64,000 nt of DNA from contig NZ_JAQV02000019.1 of assembly GCF_000732485.2 (NCBI RefSeq), positions 1-64,000 of the forward strand, written 5' to 3'. The translations under genes and the position numbers were made by a program. Shown here in pieces: positions 18,344-27,347 of the stretch; position 1 is the first letter of the stretch; each line of letters begins with the position of its first letter. Source of the DNA: Bacillus sp. SJS. GTDB lineage: Bacteria; Bacillota; Bacilli; Bacillales; Bacillaceae. The notes under the pieces were generated by a model. The model was not told where the DNA came from. It searched no databases and was given only the letters and a program-made list of their open reading frames with translations.

Positions 18344-18934
18344 ATGAATTTAGAAGAACAGAAAAATTTCATTTTAACAGGTCAAATGTATAACGATTTA
18401 ACCCCGGAATTAATTAAAGCAAGAGAAAATGCGGTGTTCCTTACAAATGAATATAATCATAGCTTTAGCAAACCCCAGCATGAAAGAGAAGAGCTTTTAA
18501 AAAAGCTTGTGAAAAGCATGGGGAAAGGCGTTCATTTAGAACCGAATTTCAGATGTGAATTCGGGTTTAATATTTCGATAGGGGATCATTTTTACGCTAA
18601 TTTCGATTGCGTCATGCTGGACGGGGCAGAGATCCATATAGGAGACAATGTTTTGTTTGGACCTAGAGTTGGAATTTATACCTCGAATCATGCAATAGAT
18701 CCAAAGGAAAGAGCAGCGGGAGGATGTTATGCCAAGCCTGTAAGTATTGGGGATAACGTGTGGATTGGTGCAGGCGTTCATATTAATCAAGGTGTAACCA
18801 TTGGAGAAAATACAATCATTGGATCGGGTAGTGTGGTTACAAAAAGCATTCCGGCAAATGTCATAGCAGCTGGTGTCCCGTGTAAGGTCATTCGGGAAAT
18901 TACAGAAGCCGATCGAACTGGATTTGAAATATAA
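18344..18934 (+). CDS. Maltose/galactoside O-acetyltransferase family (LbH) enzyme
   Basis: A 196-residue acetyl-CoA-dependent O-acetyltransferase of the LacA/Maa/NodL family. The N-terminal helical MAC domain (GQMYNDLTPELIKAREN) is followed by a left-handed beta-helix of hexapeptide repeats (IGDHFYANFD, IHIGDNVLFGP, VSIGDNVWIGAGVHINQGVTIGE). The catalytic histidine is in YTSNHAID, and GSVVTKSIPANVIAAGVPCKVIR closes the fold. The usual substrates are sugars such as maltose or glucose. A GGAGG site precedes the ATG. It is a single gene. Confidence 0.93.
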   Translation: MNLEEQKNFILTGQMYNDLTPELIKARENAVFLTNEYNHSFSKPQHEREELLKKLVKSMGKGVHLEPNFRCEFGFNISIGDHFYANFDCVMLDGAEIHIGDNVLFGPRVGIYTSNHAIDPKERAAGGCYAKPVSIGDNVWIGAGVHINQGVTIGENTIIGSGSVVTKSIPANVIAAGVPCKVIREITEADRTGFEI

Positions 18935-19000
18935 GGGCGGTGCCAGTCACCACCCTTAGTTTGTGGATAAAACACTTTATGCTGAAGAGATTTTGAGAGC

Positions 19001-19372
19001 TCATTTCCGGAAAAAATTCGTATAGTCCGCCTTATCCTCGATATTAAATTTAATCATTTTCTCAAGCAATTCGTAATTTACCGGCTCATTCCAAGGAATG
19101 CGAAACAAACCTTTTGTAGAGCTGTAGCCGGCTTGTGCAATGTCATCTGCAAAGTGCGCAATCCCCGCTTCTTCAGGTGAAACGCTTAAATGATGCTTCG
19201 CTGTGGAGATGCCGAGAATGAATGTGCCGTGATCCGTAAACATGGGGGTATTCCATTTGATCTGCCGCTCCAATTTTGGATATTTAGTTGCGACCCACGT
19301 CAGTATTTCCTCTGTTCGGCTGCGGTGGGCGGGGTTATCGATGCCTGCTAAATAGTTTGTGAAAGTTTCCAT
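19001..19372 (-). CDS. fra: Frataxin-like iron chaperone Fra (YdhG, DUF1801)
   Basis: A 123-residue cytoplasmic protein matching B. subtilis YdhG/Fra in length and wording: [17 protein letters not shown], the [15 protein letters not shown] core, [18 protein letters not shown] and the [15 protein letters not shown] end. Fra is a DUF1801-fold, frataxin-like iron chaperone that feeds iron to iron-sulfur cluster assembly. The start is supported by AAAGGAG. A YdeI-type protein of the same fold family with a CDGSH motif lies 0.8 kb away on the same strand, giving an iron theme to this stretch. Confidence 0.88.
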   Translation of the reverse strand: METFTNYLAGIDNPAHRSRTEEILTWVATKYPKLERQIKWNTPMFTDHGTFILGISTAKHHLSVSPEEAGIAHFADDIAQAGYSSTKGLFRIPWNEPVNYELLEKMIKFNIEDKADYTNFFRK

Positions 19373-19466
19373 GTTATGCTCCTTTGATTACAGTTTTTGC
19401 TGAACTTGGAACCATGCCTGAAAATGAACAGTGGATAAACTCGAACAGCGCGCAAGGAATATAAAA

Positions 19467-20003
19467 CTAGAATATCCAGGTAAAAACTGTATAAATACCA
19501 ATAGCAACTAAAGAAATAATAAAGATGAAAATGGTTATACAACCAATCGTAAAGAATTTTTCCTTCCATTCATCTTCAGGATATTGTTCTTCTTCTAATT
19601 TCTCTTTTACCTTCTTTTGAGCAACGGAAATTACTGGTTCTAGGTGCAAATTTTTTAACGTTTCATGATCTCCTTTGAATTTTAGGGCTCTCGATATGTT
19701 CAAAGGGTCATGCCCCATTTGTTTCTCAAATAACAGACAGGCTTTTACCATTTCGGGGGTCTTGTTTTTCTCGAAATACCAATATCGGCCAGCCATTGAA
19801 GGATGTCTTAACGCATAATAAATATCCCCTAGCCTAGTTCGAAGCTCTAATTCATCAGGATAAGAGTGCAGGAGTCCATGCAATCGATCCCTTGCTTTCC
19901 CAAAATCATTCTTTTCAATGTCCTGTTCTACCCTTTTTAATGCTTTGGCTGGTGTTTTTTTTATACCGGCTCTTCCCTTCATTTTGAAATTGACACTTCC
20001 CAT
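19467..20003 (-). CDS. DUF6584 family membrane-anchored protein
   Basis: A 178-residue protein. The N-terminal two thirds is a small TPR-like helical domain (AKALKRVEQDIEKNDFGKAR, LHSYPDELELRTRLGDIYYA, RHPSMAGRYWYFE) that fits DUF6584. A charged linker and one C-terminal membrane helix (about 152-174) follow, so the protein is tail-anchored with the TPR part in the cytoplasm. Function unknown. The first ATG lacks a good ribosome binding site; an internal ATG at 19982 is the alternative start. Confidence 0.72.
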   Translation of the reverse strand: MGSVNFKMKGRAGIKKTPAKALKRVEQDIEKNDFGKARDRLHGLLHSYPDELELRTRLGDIYYALRHPSMAGRYWYFEKNKTPEMVKACLLFEKQMGHDPLNISRALKFKGDHETLKNLHLEPVISVAQKKVKEKLEEEQYPEDEWKEKFFTIGCITIFIFIISLVAIGIYTVFTWIF

Positions 20004-20155
20004 TTAGAGATCATATCTGAGTGGGGAAGACATCGTATTTCTTTTAATCAACATTATTACTTTCTTATAAAGCCATACGAGGTAACTGGATTAGCGTTTC
20101 GAAATTATCAATTTTAGCTTTTGTTTATCGTTTGAATGAACCATCCGTTTGATCT

Positions 20156-20809
20156 CTATCGAACGAATTTATGCGAGCCGTCACAGTACGGCATCTTTTG
20201 AGATTGTCCGCACGTACAATCTTTTAATCCCTTTCCATCCAAGATTTGAGGCATATACTTTTCAATCCGTGCTACCCGGGTTTTGGATTGTTTGGGAGCA
20301 GCAAAATAAAGAAGATAGGCTCTTTGCCGTCCAGGTGTCAGTGCTTCAAATGCCGTTTTTAAAGGAGGAAGCTCATCCAACTTATGCTGGAATTCCTCTG
20401 GAACCGTGTATTCAGTCTTCTCTTTTAATTTCACTTCCAGACCGGCTTTTTCTACTTCAATCGCTTCATGAATATATTCTTTTAGGAGGGCTTCCATATC
20501 AGCGATTTCCTGAAGATTGGTAAATCGGATTTGACGCGCTGCCTGCACATTTTCCGTTTGCTGGACCAGGATTCCATGAGTATCTTTCAGTAGGGCGCCT
20601 TTATGGAACAGAAGGGCGCAATACTGCTTGAATCCATGGATTAAAACGATGTTTTTCCCATCTAGTGTGTAACAGGGATTCATCCACTTGAAATCTTCAT
20701 TCAGCTCGCAGCCAAGAACGATTTCTCTGAGCTTCTCAAATTCTTCCCGCCAGTTTTTGGCCTTACTTAAAAATTCATCAACCTTAGGATTTGTGTTCCT
20801 GTCTGTCAT
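20156..20809 (-). CDS. YdeI-like DUF1801 protein with C-terminal CDGSH iron-sulfur motif
   Basis: A 217-residue protein. Residues about 1-190 resemble B. subtilis YdeI: an N-terminal DUF1801/YdhG-like domain (KAKNWREEFEKLREIVLGCE...NIVLIHGFKQYCALLF) and the C-terminal LTPGRQRAYLLYF helix pair with ARIEKYMPQIL. It then adds CTCGQSQKMPYCDGSH, an exact match to the CDGSH consensus C-x-C-x2-S-x3-P-x-C-D-G-S-H (C198, C200, C209, H213), which binds a redox-active 2Fe-2S cluster. The ATG ending at 20809 is chosen for its GAGAGGTG site. Context: Fra is nearby on the same strand. A decayed paralogue lies at 40636-40973. Confidence 0.88.
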   Translation of the reverse strand: MTDRNTNPKVDEFLSKAKNWREEFEKLREIVLGCELNEDFKWMNPCYTLDGKNIVLIHGFKQYCALLFHKGALLKDTHGILVQQTENVQAARQIRFTNLQEIADMEALLKEYIHEAIEVEKAGLEVKLKEKTEYTVPEEFQHKLDELPPLKTAFEALTPGRQRAYLLYFAAPKQSKTRVARIEKYMPQILDGKGLKDCTCGQSQKMPYCDGSHKFVR

Positions 20810-20862
20810 AAATCTACACCTCTCTTGCTTCATCATTTTTCAGCAAAATGCAGTCATAATTG

Positions 20863-21375
20863 TCAATCTAAGTGACTTGTACTATTAGCAAATTTTATTA
20901 TTTGCATTTCCTTGTAATAATCCAAGAAATGAATACCTGTATTGTTCGTATGAAACCAATTGTTGTTTTCAATCGGTAAATGAAGAAAACTTTCCATTAT
21001 TTTCGTTATCATTCCACCATGGGTGATGACGGCAATGGTAGAGTATGCTTTACTGTTTTCTCTAATATAAGAAAGAACGGATTCTGCCCGCATCCTAAAT
21101 TCGTGGTTACTCTCTGAATCCTGCTGTTCGATTAATTGATCTATGTAATGAACCGGACAGCCGATCGTCTTTGATAAAACGTCTGCCGTGCCGCTGGCTC
21201 TTTTTAACGTGCTGCTCCAAACAAAATCGGGAGGGAATTCTTTAGAAACCCGCTGCGCCATTTTCTCTGATTGCAGCAGCCCGTTTGGGGTTAAAGGCAG
21301 ATCCGTTGAACCATTATCATTCTGCTCTAAAAAGTCGTCTTCCGATTCCCCGTGACGAATCAATAATATCTGCAT
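20863..21375 (-). CDS. Histidine phosphatase superfamily (phosphoglycerate mutase-like) protein
   Basis: A 170-residue branch-1 histidine phosphatase. LLIRHGESE carries the catalytic histidine H8; the second histidine is in VITHGGM, and WSSTLKRASGTADVL gives the conserved arginine. The short length points to a small-molecule phosphatase such as CobC/YhfR-type rather than a glycolytic mutase. I start at the ATG ending at 21375, just before the RHG motif, with GAAGAGG about 9 bases upstream. Substrate unknown. It is a single gene. Confidence 0.87.
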   Translation of the reverse strand: MQILLIRHGESEDDFLEQNDNGSTDLPLTPNGLLQSEKMAQRVSKEFPPDFVWSSTLKRASGTADVLSKTIGCPVHYIDQLIEQQDSESNHEFRMRAESVLSYIRENSKAYSTIAVITHGGMITKIMESFLHLPIENNNWFHTNNTGIHFLDYYKEMQIIKFANSTSHLD

Positions 21376-21549
21376 CCAGATCATCCTCTTCAATCGAATT
21401 ATTATCAACATTCGATGATGGCCTGCTAATATCCTTCATTGTTTCAGGATCCGGACCTTTCTTTTTAGATAGGCACTCCTGTTAAACTCTATTTACGCAA
21501 TGGGTTCATCCCAATTATACTTAAGTAAATTCAATTTTAGGAGATTTGT

Positions 21550-21897
21550 ATGAGAACCTCTATACCTTGCCCAAATTTTCAAGAACCCATAACCCTCGAT
21601 GACTTTGAGGATTTTTCATCCCCTTTTACCATGAAGTGACCGCGCTGCAAAGCCAAATTAAAAGAAACAAAAGTAACCCCTTTTCTTTTAATCGGGGTGA
21701 TTGCCATCATTCCATTATTTATTTACCTAACCGGAATAGTAACCTCTTTGCTGTATGACGTAATACCTGTTATTGAAAAAATCCCGTCTTTTATTGTGTT
21801 TATGGGTCTGCTATATCCTCTATACGCCCTGTATGAGCGGTTTAATGGATTGGTTTTGTTTAACAAAGGTAATTTGCATTTGAAAAAACGTCAGTGA
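21550..21897 (+). pseudogene. Small zinc-ribbon membrane protein with a stop codon at a cysteine position
   Basis: Starting at the ATG at 21550 (TAGGAG upstream) the frame reads MRTSIPCPNFQEPITL...SSPFTMK, meets TGA at 21637-21639, and continues as PRCKAKLKE and two membrane helices to 21897. The stop falls exactly where the first cysteine of a CPRC knuckle belongs, and the first knuckle reads CPNF, not CPNC, so both halves of the zinc ribbon are damaged. That favours a decaying gene over selenocysteine recoding, and no Sec machinery or SECIS-like element is visible. Full length would be about 115 residues. Confidence 0.75.
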
Positions 21898-21950
21898 TCA
21901 CCATTACCCTCTGACGCTTAGGTCACCGTTAGAAAGGCAGAATAATAAAG

Positions 21951-21980
21951 AATAGGACTTGGAAATTGAAGTCCTATTTT
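21951..21980. terminator. Terminator between convergent genes
   Basis: AATAGGACTT/AAGTCCTATT stem with an 8-base loop, followed by TT. The right arm GAAGTCCTATTTTG recurs at about 23219-23232. Confidence 0.65.
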
Positions 21981-21988
21981 GCATACCA

Positions 21989-22408
21989 TTACATGTGATC
22001 TCTTTTTAGTAAGAATCTTGGTGAAGGAAGGACTTCTAGTTCAGCTTCAAAATAAGCAAGTTTATTTGGTATACAGGAAATGATTGACGGCATCCCCATT
22101 CCAACAGTGTGTTCTAAGGCAGTTAATAATAGCAGTTCCTTGCCATCAATTTCTTCGTCCCATGAAATCACATAACACGAGTCTCCAGCACCATTCTGTT
22201 TTAATAACTTGGCTATTTCCGCGGGAGTTGAGTTTGTTTTTGGAATCTCAAACATATACTCTTCACGAAGAGTGGTCCGATAAGAATGACAGAAACGATT
22301 AAGAGCATCTTTGCGTTTCTTCGCTGAAGACAATTCGAACAAAACTCTATCTTGGAGCCTTTTGGTGATAAATGATTTAACGATTATTTTTTCTATCTCT
22401 TTATCCAA
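21989..22408 (-). CDS. Hypothetical protein
   Basis: A 139-residue soluble protein I do not recognise. The first half is helical and charged (LQDRVLFELSSAKKRKDALNRFCHSYRTTL). The second half is mixed, with a possible strand-rich core (GDSCYVISWDEEIDGKELLL, SIISCIPNKLAYFEAELE). The start is a TTG with GGGGGA six bases upstream. It is a single gene, convergent with the zinc-ribbon pseudogene and closed by the hairpin at 21951-21980. No membrane segments or catalytic motif. Confidence 0.65.
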   Translation of the reverse strand: MDKEIEKIIVKSFITKRLQDRVLFELSSAKKRKDALNRFCHSYRTTLREEYMFEIPKTNSTPAEIAKLLKQNGAGDSCYVISWDEEIDGKELLLLTALEHTVGMGMPSIISCIPNKLAYFEAELEVLPSPRFLLKRDHM

Positions 22409-22597
22409 TTTTGTCCCCCATGTTCATTTTGATTGCTTGATCAATTTGGAGATCCTTACAGCTTAAGGCTATAATAAGCACTTCGATCTCGCCTGCAGTT
22501 TCAAGAATAGCCGTCAATCATCCTTCTATATTCCGGGACCAATCTGGCAAAGAAGGGGGTAACAGCAGGAAAACGGTCTTTTATGTATTTGAGTATT

Positions 22598-23158
22598 TTA
22601 AAGCGAAGTGTCTAGATTAGTAATTTTGCCGAAAAGCAATGCATCATAGTACATACCCTCTATAAAATAGTGGTCTTTTGATTGTCCTTCTAACTCATAC
22701 CGGTTCTTCTCAAGTATCCGTCCAGACCCAACATTTGCATGCACGACTCTGGCATGGAGTTTATGAAGCTTAAGGGATTTGAATGCAAATTCACTCATTA
22801 ATGCAACAGCCTCTGTGCCAAATCCTTTACCCCAATGATTTTTATGCAATACATAACCAATTTCAGCATGGTTTGCATCACGGTCAAAATTGAAAATCAT
22901 GGCTGTCCCAATCATTTTTTGTGTTGATTTTTCAACAATGGAGGAATATAAATGAGTACCTTCCGACTCACGTTTTAACATGGTTTCAATGTGCTCAGAA
23001 GTTTCCTCCAAAGTATTCATCAAATTCCAGCCGATAAATCGTGAAACGTCTTGATCGGACGCATAATGATGCATCTCTTGAACATCATCGATCCTGAGCG
23101 GTTTGAAGTAAATTTTTTCACCGTCCAATGAATGAAATAAAACAGCCTGCTCCTCCAT
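22598..23158 (-). CDS. GNAT family N-acetyltransferase (RimJ/RimL-like)
   Basis: A 186-residue GNAT acetyltransferase of the type that acetylates protein N-termini or small amines. The pattern is an N-terminal FKPLRIDDVQEMHHYASD, the strand pair with IGTAMIFNFDRDANHAEIGYVLHKNHWGKGFGTEA (the acetyl-CoA P-loop is GKGFGTEA) and the final HARVVHANVGSGRILEKNRYELEG typical of RimJ-like enzymes. GGGAGG lies 6 bases before the ATG. Substrate unknown. Confidence 0.9.
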   Translation of the reverse strand: MEEQAVLFHSLDGEKIYFKPLRIDDVQEMHHYASDQDVSRFIGWNLMNTLEETSEHIETMLKRESEGTHLYSSIVEKSTQKMIGTAMIFNFDRDANHAEIGYVLHKNHWGKGFGTEAVALMSEFAFKSLKLHKLHARVVHANVGSGRILEKNRYELEGQSKDHYFIEGMYYDALLFGKITNLDTSL

Positions 23159-23266
23159 TTGTAACCTCCCTCTAATCTCTCAATGCGGTACATTCCCAAG
23201 CTTAGCGTACTTTTAAAAGAAGTCCTATTTTGTATACTAAAATTAGCCGACTGCCGCATTGTAGGA

Positions 23267-23715
23267 TCATGTAATTTTTTCAATTCCTTCCAGAATTACG
23301 GGGTAGAAGTCCAGTGACTCAATAAGAGTACTTCCTTCCACAATTGCTATGGCCAAGGCAGCCGCCTGTTCATTCGTTTCTCCTTCACCGACTATTATGA
23401 ACTTCTTGTAAAACTCATAAAAACTGTCACAAATCTCTCTTGCTATGGGATAGAAGGGATTTTGTAAGCAATTGCAATTAATTCGAGGCACAACTTCATG
23501 CAGGGACTAACTTCCGGATTTTTCATCATTTGATAAAGACACTTAACAACGTTTGAGAATGATTTTTTACCATTTCAGTATTGTCTAACATATGTATTAT
23601 CTTTGCTGAAATCGATGAAAGGACTACAGTTAGCAGTTCGTTTTTATCTTTAAAATAGTGAAGTAGCAACCAATTACTTGTTTTCGCTGCTTTTGCAAGG
23701 TTTCGTTATTTCTTT
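23267..23715 (-). pseudogene. Decayed TetR family regulator
   Basis: Three minus-strand frames in order make a TetR-type regulator. First, at about 23715-23545, comes the end of the helix-turn-helix, RNLAKAAKTSNWLLLHYFKD followed by KNELL, matching the SxxxLYxHFxxKxxLL signature. A frameshift leads to LYQMMKNPEVSPCMKLCLEL, and another to the C-terminal ligand domain (IAREICDSFYEFYKKF, ALAIAIVEGSTLIESLDFYP) ending at 23267. The N-terminal recognition part is missing and a stop lies just upstream of RNLAKA. Confidence 0.75.
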
Positions 23716-24002
23716 ATAGCAAGTGCTTCAGGAAAGCTGCAGGGCTTTTCCGTTTTTGATATTAAGTATTTGTGCTGGTTATCTTCTTTTCATAATTGGA
23801 TCAGCTCTATTTCATTTGGGGAGAGATTAACTTTTTACTTAAAAGGACCGGTCTCCTGTCCCGAATCAGGTCCTTTAATGGTTTCCATTTTAGTGAAACT
23901 GAACAATGTGTTGATTGAATTAAGCAGTAAATGTTCGGCATTCTTTTTTAGTTATTGTAGATTTACCTCTAAAATCTACTTGACCATACTCCTGGAAGAT
24001 TC

Positions 24003-24653
24003 TTAAGATTCTTTTTTAAACTGATCTGGAAACTGCTTTACAACTTCCGCAGAGATCGTATCTGCCATTAGGATTATATGTGTGATCCCTTCGTCAATTG
24101 AAACGATTCTTGCGTTCCAATCTTTTGCCAAACTTGCTGATAAATCATTTGTCACGAATTTCAGATGCATATACAACAAATTTTTTAGATCTTCCATTTT
24201 AAAAGAAGGGTTGGCACCGCTGAGGAAAGCTGCTATGTCATCAGCATTTCTATACCATTCTTTGTTTAGCTGTTTCACCGAGGCTTCATTTCCGCTTTTA
24301 GCCGCATCTACGATCTTTCCAGCCATAACAATATGCTCCTTAAGCAAATCCTTCAGTTTATTCCCAGCTTTCTCTCCGTATAATGGTTTTATAGCATTGC
24401 CAATATCCTCCTGATTTTTCAAAAGCCTAATCAGTACCTGTTTTTGATCCTTCGCTCCAGATGTTGTTGCACTTGTAATATAATTACTTGTCCACAATAC
24501 ATGATCAATCCAAAGTCTCCTGAATGTATTTTCGAACTGTACCTCAGATTGGCTAATACAGTTTACCGGCGGTTTAGTGTAGGCACTAGTTGTTTCAGCC
24601 TGCATGTTCAGAGGAAACAACAAAATAGTTCCCATCAACAATAATTTTTTCAT
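24003..24653 (-). CDS. Secreted helical protein of a conserved Bacillales family
   Basis: A 216-residue protein with a short signal peptide (MKKLLLMGTILLFPLNMQAE) and an all-helical mature part. The segments FRRLWIDHVLWTSNYITSA, IGNAIKPLYGEKAGNKLKDL, KEWYRNADDIAAFL and LLYMHLKFVTNDL define a family seen in Bacillus and Paenibacillus whose members are sometimes wrongly labelled acetylglutamate kinase; there is no kinase motif. Function unknown; the four-helix shape with conserved H/W/R residues could suit ligand binding. AAAGGAGA precedes the ATG. It is divergent from the chemotaxis receptor gene. Confidence 0.75.
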   Translation of the reverse strand: MKKLLLMGTILLFPLNMQAETTSAYTKPPVNCISQSEVQFENTFRRLWIDHVLWTSNYITSATTSGAKDQKQVLIRLLKNQEDIGNAIKPLYGEKAGNKLKDLLKEHIVMAGKIVDAAKSGNEASVKQLNKEWYRNADDIAAFLSGANPSFKMEDLKNLLYMHLKFVTNDLSASLAKDWNARIVSIDEGITHIILMADTISAEVVKQFPDQFKKES

Positions 24654-24891
24654 AAAGCTTCTCCTTTCAAAGTTGAAGTTATCTTTTTATTATTGATTGA
24701 TGGGATTTTAATATTCATAAAAATGGTTTTACATACACTGGTTTTCTTGGATAACTGTTCATATCCCATTTCTCAAATTTATTGCTGATATAAGCGATAT
24801 TTGAAATAATGAACAGGTTTATTGTAATAACGTATATTCTCGCATTATGATCTAGTCCACTTTTTCAAAACTATTTATTTTAATGAGTCTA

Positions 24892-24918
24892 TATAACTAT
24901 CTAAAACGGTGTCGATAT
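24892..24918 (+). promoter_or_regulatory. Sigma-D-like motility promoter
   Basis: TATA (24892-24895), 15 bases, then GTCGATAT (24911-24918). This matches the sigma-D consensus TAAA-N15-GCCGATAT at 10 of 12 positions and stands 58 bases ahead of a chemotaxis receptor start, a class normally transcribed by sigma-D. Confidence 0.72.
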
Positions 24919-24975
24919 AAGGTATATAGTCTTATTTGATATGCTTCCAAAATTTGTTTGAAAAAGGGGAAAAGC

Positions 24976-26679
24976 ATGAAAAGTATAAAAGCGAAACTTT
25001 TATTAAGTTTTGGGATTATTTTGCTGATTTTATCCGTGCTGGCTGTTTACAGTTTAGTTACGATCCGTTCTATGTCCGAAGATGTTAAAGACATAACATC
25101 CAATGACATGACCTTTTTAGAGTCCGCCAATTCCATGACATTCAGTGTGGCAAATCGAGCCAAACTTGCTCGGGACTATATCCTTTTTAATCAGGAAACG
25201 TTCAAGCAGCGCTTTTTATCAGAGACAGATAAAGCTACTGAAACTCAAAAAGTTCTCCAAGATGCGATTAGTTCAGGTCGAATCTCAAAGGAAGTGGAGT
25301 CTGCGTTAAAAGACGCCTACGTTAAAACTGGTAAATGGGAAAACGTAGTTAAAGATGAAATCATCCCCCTTTATGACACCGGCGATGCGGAGGGTGCCAT
25401 CCTTCTAATGGAAGAAAAGTGTCTTCCGTATAGTCAACAAGCCATTGATGCTTGGCTTAAGGTAGTGGATATCCAGAATGGCCATGTAAAGCGTCAAGCG
25501 AAGGGGATCGAGACTGCTGCTTCCCAATCTGAATCAATCATCATCTTTGTATCCGTTTTTGCCATCTGCATGGCCATTGCAGTGGCTTTGTGGAGTGCGA
25601 ATTATATTTCAAAGTCTATTTTATCTGTGGTTACCCGTTTAGAAACCCTTGCAAAAGGGGATTTCCTCGGGGATTCATTAAAAGTAAGGTCCAAGGATGA
25701 AATCGGCCGGCTGGTTCATGCTTCGAATACAATGGCTGCAAATATTAAAATGCTGTTAAAAAGAGTTGGGGACACATCTGATCAAGTGGCTGCCTCTTCC
25801 CAGCAGCTTTCTGCTTCGGCAGAACAGTCCACTTCTTCTGCTGAACAGGTCACAACTTCCATTCAAGAAATCGCACAAGGAGCGGATACATCTTCTAAGA
25901 ATGCAAAAACGTCCGTAATCGTGATGGGAGATATCTCAACAGATATTCAGCGGATTGCTGCATCTTCAGCAGATGTTGCTCAAGTTACTTTAAATACGGA
26001 AAATCAAGCTAGTGAAGGGAATCAATTAGTCCAAAAGGCTGTCATTCAAATGAAATCCATTGAAGCATCAGTCGGCACTTCATCTGATCTTGTTACTAAT
26101 CTTGGTGAACAATCGAAGGAAATCGGAAAAATCGTTCAAGTGATTACAGGAATTTCAGACCAGACCAATTTATTAGCTTTAAACGCTGCAATCGAAGCTG
26201 CTCGAGCAGGCGAACACGGCAGGGGATTTGCCGTAGTGGCGGATGAGGTACGCAAGCTGGCGGAGCAATCCAAACTTTCAGCTGACCAAATATCAAAATT
26301 GATCCATCAGATTCAAAATGACATAAAAGCAGCTGTAGACTCTATGTATCAAGGGACAATGGAGGTTGGAACCGGAACAAACATCATAGCTGAAGCGGGC
26401 CATGCATTTCAAAATATTCTTCTTTCGATCCAACAAGTAACTGAAAAGTCAGAAGAAGTCTCTTCTTCGACAGAACAGGTGTCTGCATCCACTCAAAAAG
26501 TAAACGAATCCGTAAATTCATTTGCTGAAATAGCCGATCTTGCATCAGAAAACTCACAAAATGTTGCGGCTGCGGCAGAAGAACAACTGGCTGTCATGCA
26601 AGAGGTCTCTGCTTCTGCTGCATCATTGGGTTTCTTGTCTAGCGAACTTCAAGAGGAACTAAAAAAATTTAAATTTTAA
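24976..26679 (+). CDS. Methyl-accepting chemotaxis protein
   Basis: A 567-residue chemoreceptor. TM1 is at about residues 6-26 and TM2 at about 183-205, enclosing a helical extracellular sensor like the 4HB_MCP type ([27 protein letters not shown]). A HAMP domain follows ([20 protein letters not shown]). The long coiled-coil signalling domain has the CheA/CheW-binding hairpin tip [40 protein letters not shown]. The ATG at 24976 has AAGGGG 7 bases upstream; a TTG at 24958 is less likely. It lies behind a sigma-D-like promoter. Ligand unknown. Confidence 0.95.
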   Translation: MKSIKAKLLLSFGIILLILSVLAVYSLVTIRSMSEDVKDITSNDMTFLESANSMTFSVANRAKLARDYILFNQETFKQRFLSETDKATETQKVLQDAISSGRISKEVESALKDAYVKTGKWENVVKDEIIPLYDTGDAEGAILLMEEKCLPYSQQAIDAWLKVVDIQNGHVKRQAKGIETAASQSESIIIFVSVFAICMAIAVALWSANYISKSILSVVTRLETLAKGDFLGDSLKVRSKDEIGRLVHASNTMAANIKMLLKRVGDTSDQVAASSQQLSASAEQSTSSAEQVTTSIQEIAQGADTSSKNAKTSVIVMGDISTDIQRIAASSADVAQVTLNTENQASEGNQLVQKAVIQMKSIEASVGTSSDLVTNLGEQSKEIGKIVQVITGISDQTNLLALNAAIEAARAGEHGRGFAVVADEVRKLAEQSKLSADQISKLIHQIQNDIKAAVDSMYQGTMEVGTGTNIIAEAGHAFQNILLSIQQVTEKSEEVSSSTEQVSASTQKVNESVNSFAEIADLASENSQNVAAAAEEQLAVMQEVSASAASLGFLSSELQEELKKFKF

Positions 26680-26702
26680 GCATCGTTGTGCATTATTTCT
26701 GT

Positions 26703-26736
26703 GAGAGGAATCCATCTGAAAATGGGTTCTTTTTTA
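26703..26736 (+). terminator. Terminator after the chemoreceptor gene
   Basis: Imperfect stem (AGAGGAATCCAT with ATGGGTTCTTTT) ending in six Ts. The 26737-26944 stretch shows no recognisable gene. Confidence 0.65.
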
Positions 26737-26944
26737 GTCGTAGCATATTTAGATAAGAAGTACTTTCAGTGTTCATGCATCCAATAGGTTTAAGTATAAT
26801 TGCTGGGCTTTCTTATTTAGTGGATGACAACGTGTAGGTATGAGCAGGAAACCTGTCATATTAGCAATAAAGGAAATTATTTCGTAAATGTTATTGAAGC
26901 AAGTTCTTTAGAGGAATTTCGAGTGGTTTCGCATATAAAATATG

Positions 26945-26986
26945 TATAAAAACAGCCGAGTCTTCTTCATGATCGGAAGACCGGCT
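26945..26986 (-). terminator. Terminator of the minus-strand gene at 27057-27347
   Basis: On the minus strand AGCCGGTCTTCC and GAAGACTCGGCT form a long stem followed by GTTTTTATA. Confidence 0.8.
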
Positions 26987-27056
26987 AAAGGAGAAAAATA
27001 TTGCTAGTATCTATTAGCCTTGTTTTTCTAAAGTCACTTGAAAAATGGTTGCAGCA

Positions 27057-27347
27057 TTAAAGCTCTTGATCATAGTCAAAACTATTTTGCGTGTTGAGAT
27101 CAGCTCGTGAAGATGGCCGTCCGAACAACCCGCCCCCTGTGCCGCCGCCTATTAATCGGAATAAAGCTATGATTAACGCAATCCTGATTAAAAGCCTAAC
27201 CAATTGTCCTCTAATCCGTGTTCTCATAATGATAAAGTTGCTTCCTACGGATAGAAGGGTCCCTGTATAACTCCCATTGGTTGTAACAACCTCCACTTGT
27301 TGACCAACCAGAGCTCTAGCTTCTTTATTAAACCACTCTTTTTTCAA
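27057..27347 (-). CDS. Small Sm-like (DUF2642-type?) protein with a hydrophobic segment
   Basis: A 96-residue protein. Residues 6-45 (EARALVGQQVEVVTTNGSYTGTLLSVGSNFIIM) look like the small beta-barrel seen in Sm-like and DUF2642 spore-coat-associated proteins. A hydrophobic stretch (LLIRIALIIALFRLI, about 51-65) and a glycine-rich tail follow. The start is a TTG with GAGGGGTG upstream. Similar short proteins in bacilli are often sporulation-linked, but nothing in the sequence proves that here. Confidence 0.6.
   Translation of the reverse strand: MKKEWFNKEARALVGQQVEVVTTNGSYTGTLLSVGSNFIIMRTRIRGQLVRLLIRIALIIALFRLIGGGTGGGLFGRPSSRADLNTQNSFDYDQEL

Noticed and set aside
21637-21639. TGA as a selenocysteine codon
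   Set aside because: The partner zinc knuckle is also mutated (CPNF) and no SECIS-like hairpin or Sec genes are visible in the window; pseudogene is the simpler reading.
23179-23260. CAATGCGG/CCGCATTG inverted pair and the GAAGTCCTATTTTG string shared with 21969-21982
   Set aside because: Arms are only 8 bp and 70 bases apart, and the shared string is short; not enough to call an element.
23770-24006. Plus-strand frame of 78 codons
   Set aside because: No ribosome binding site, atypical composition, no family resemblance; it overlaps the end of the secreted-protein gene on the other strand.
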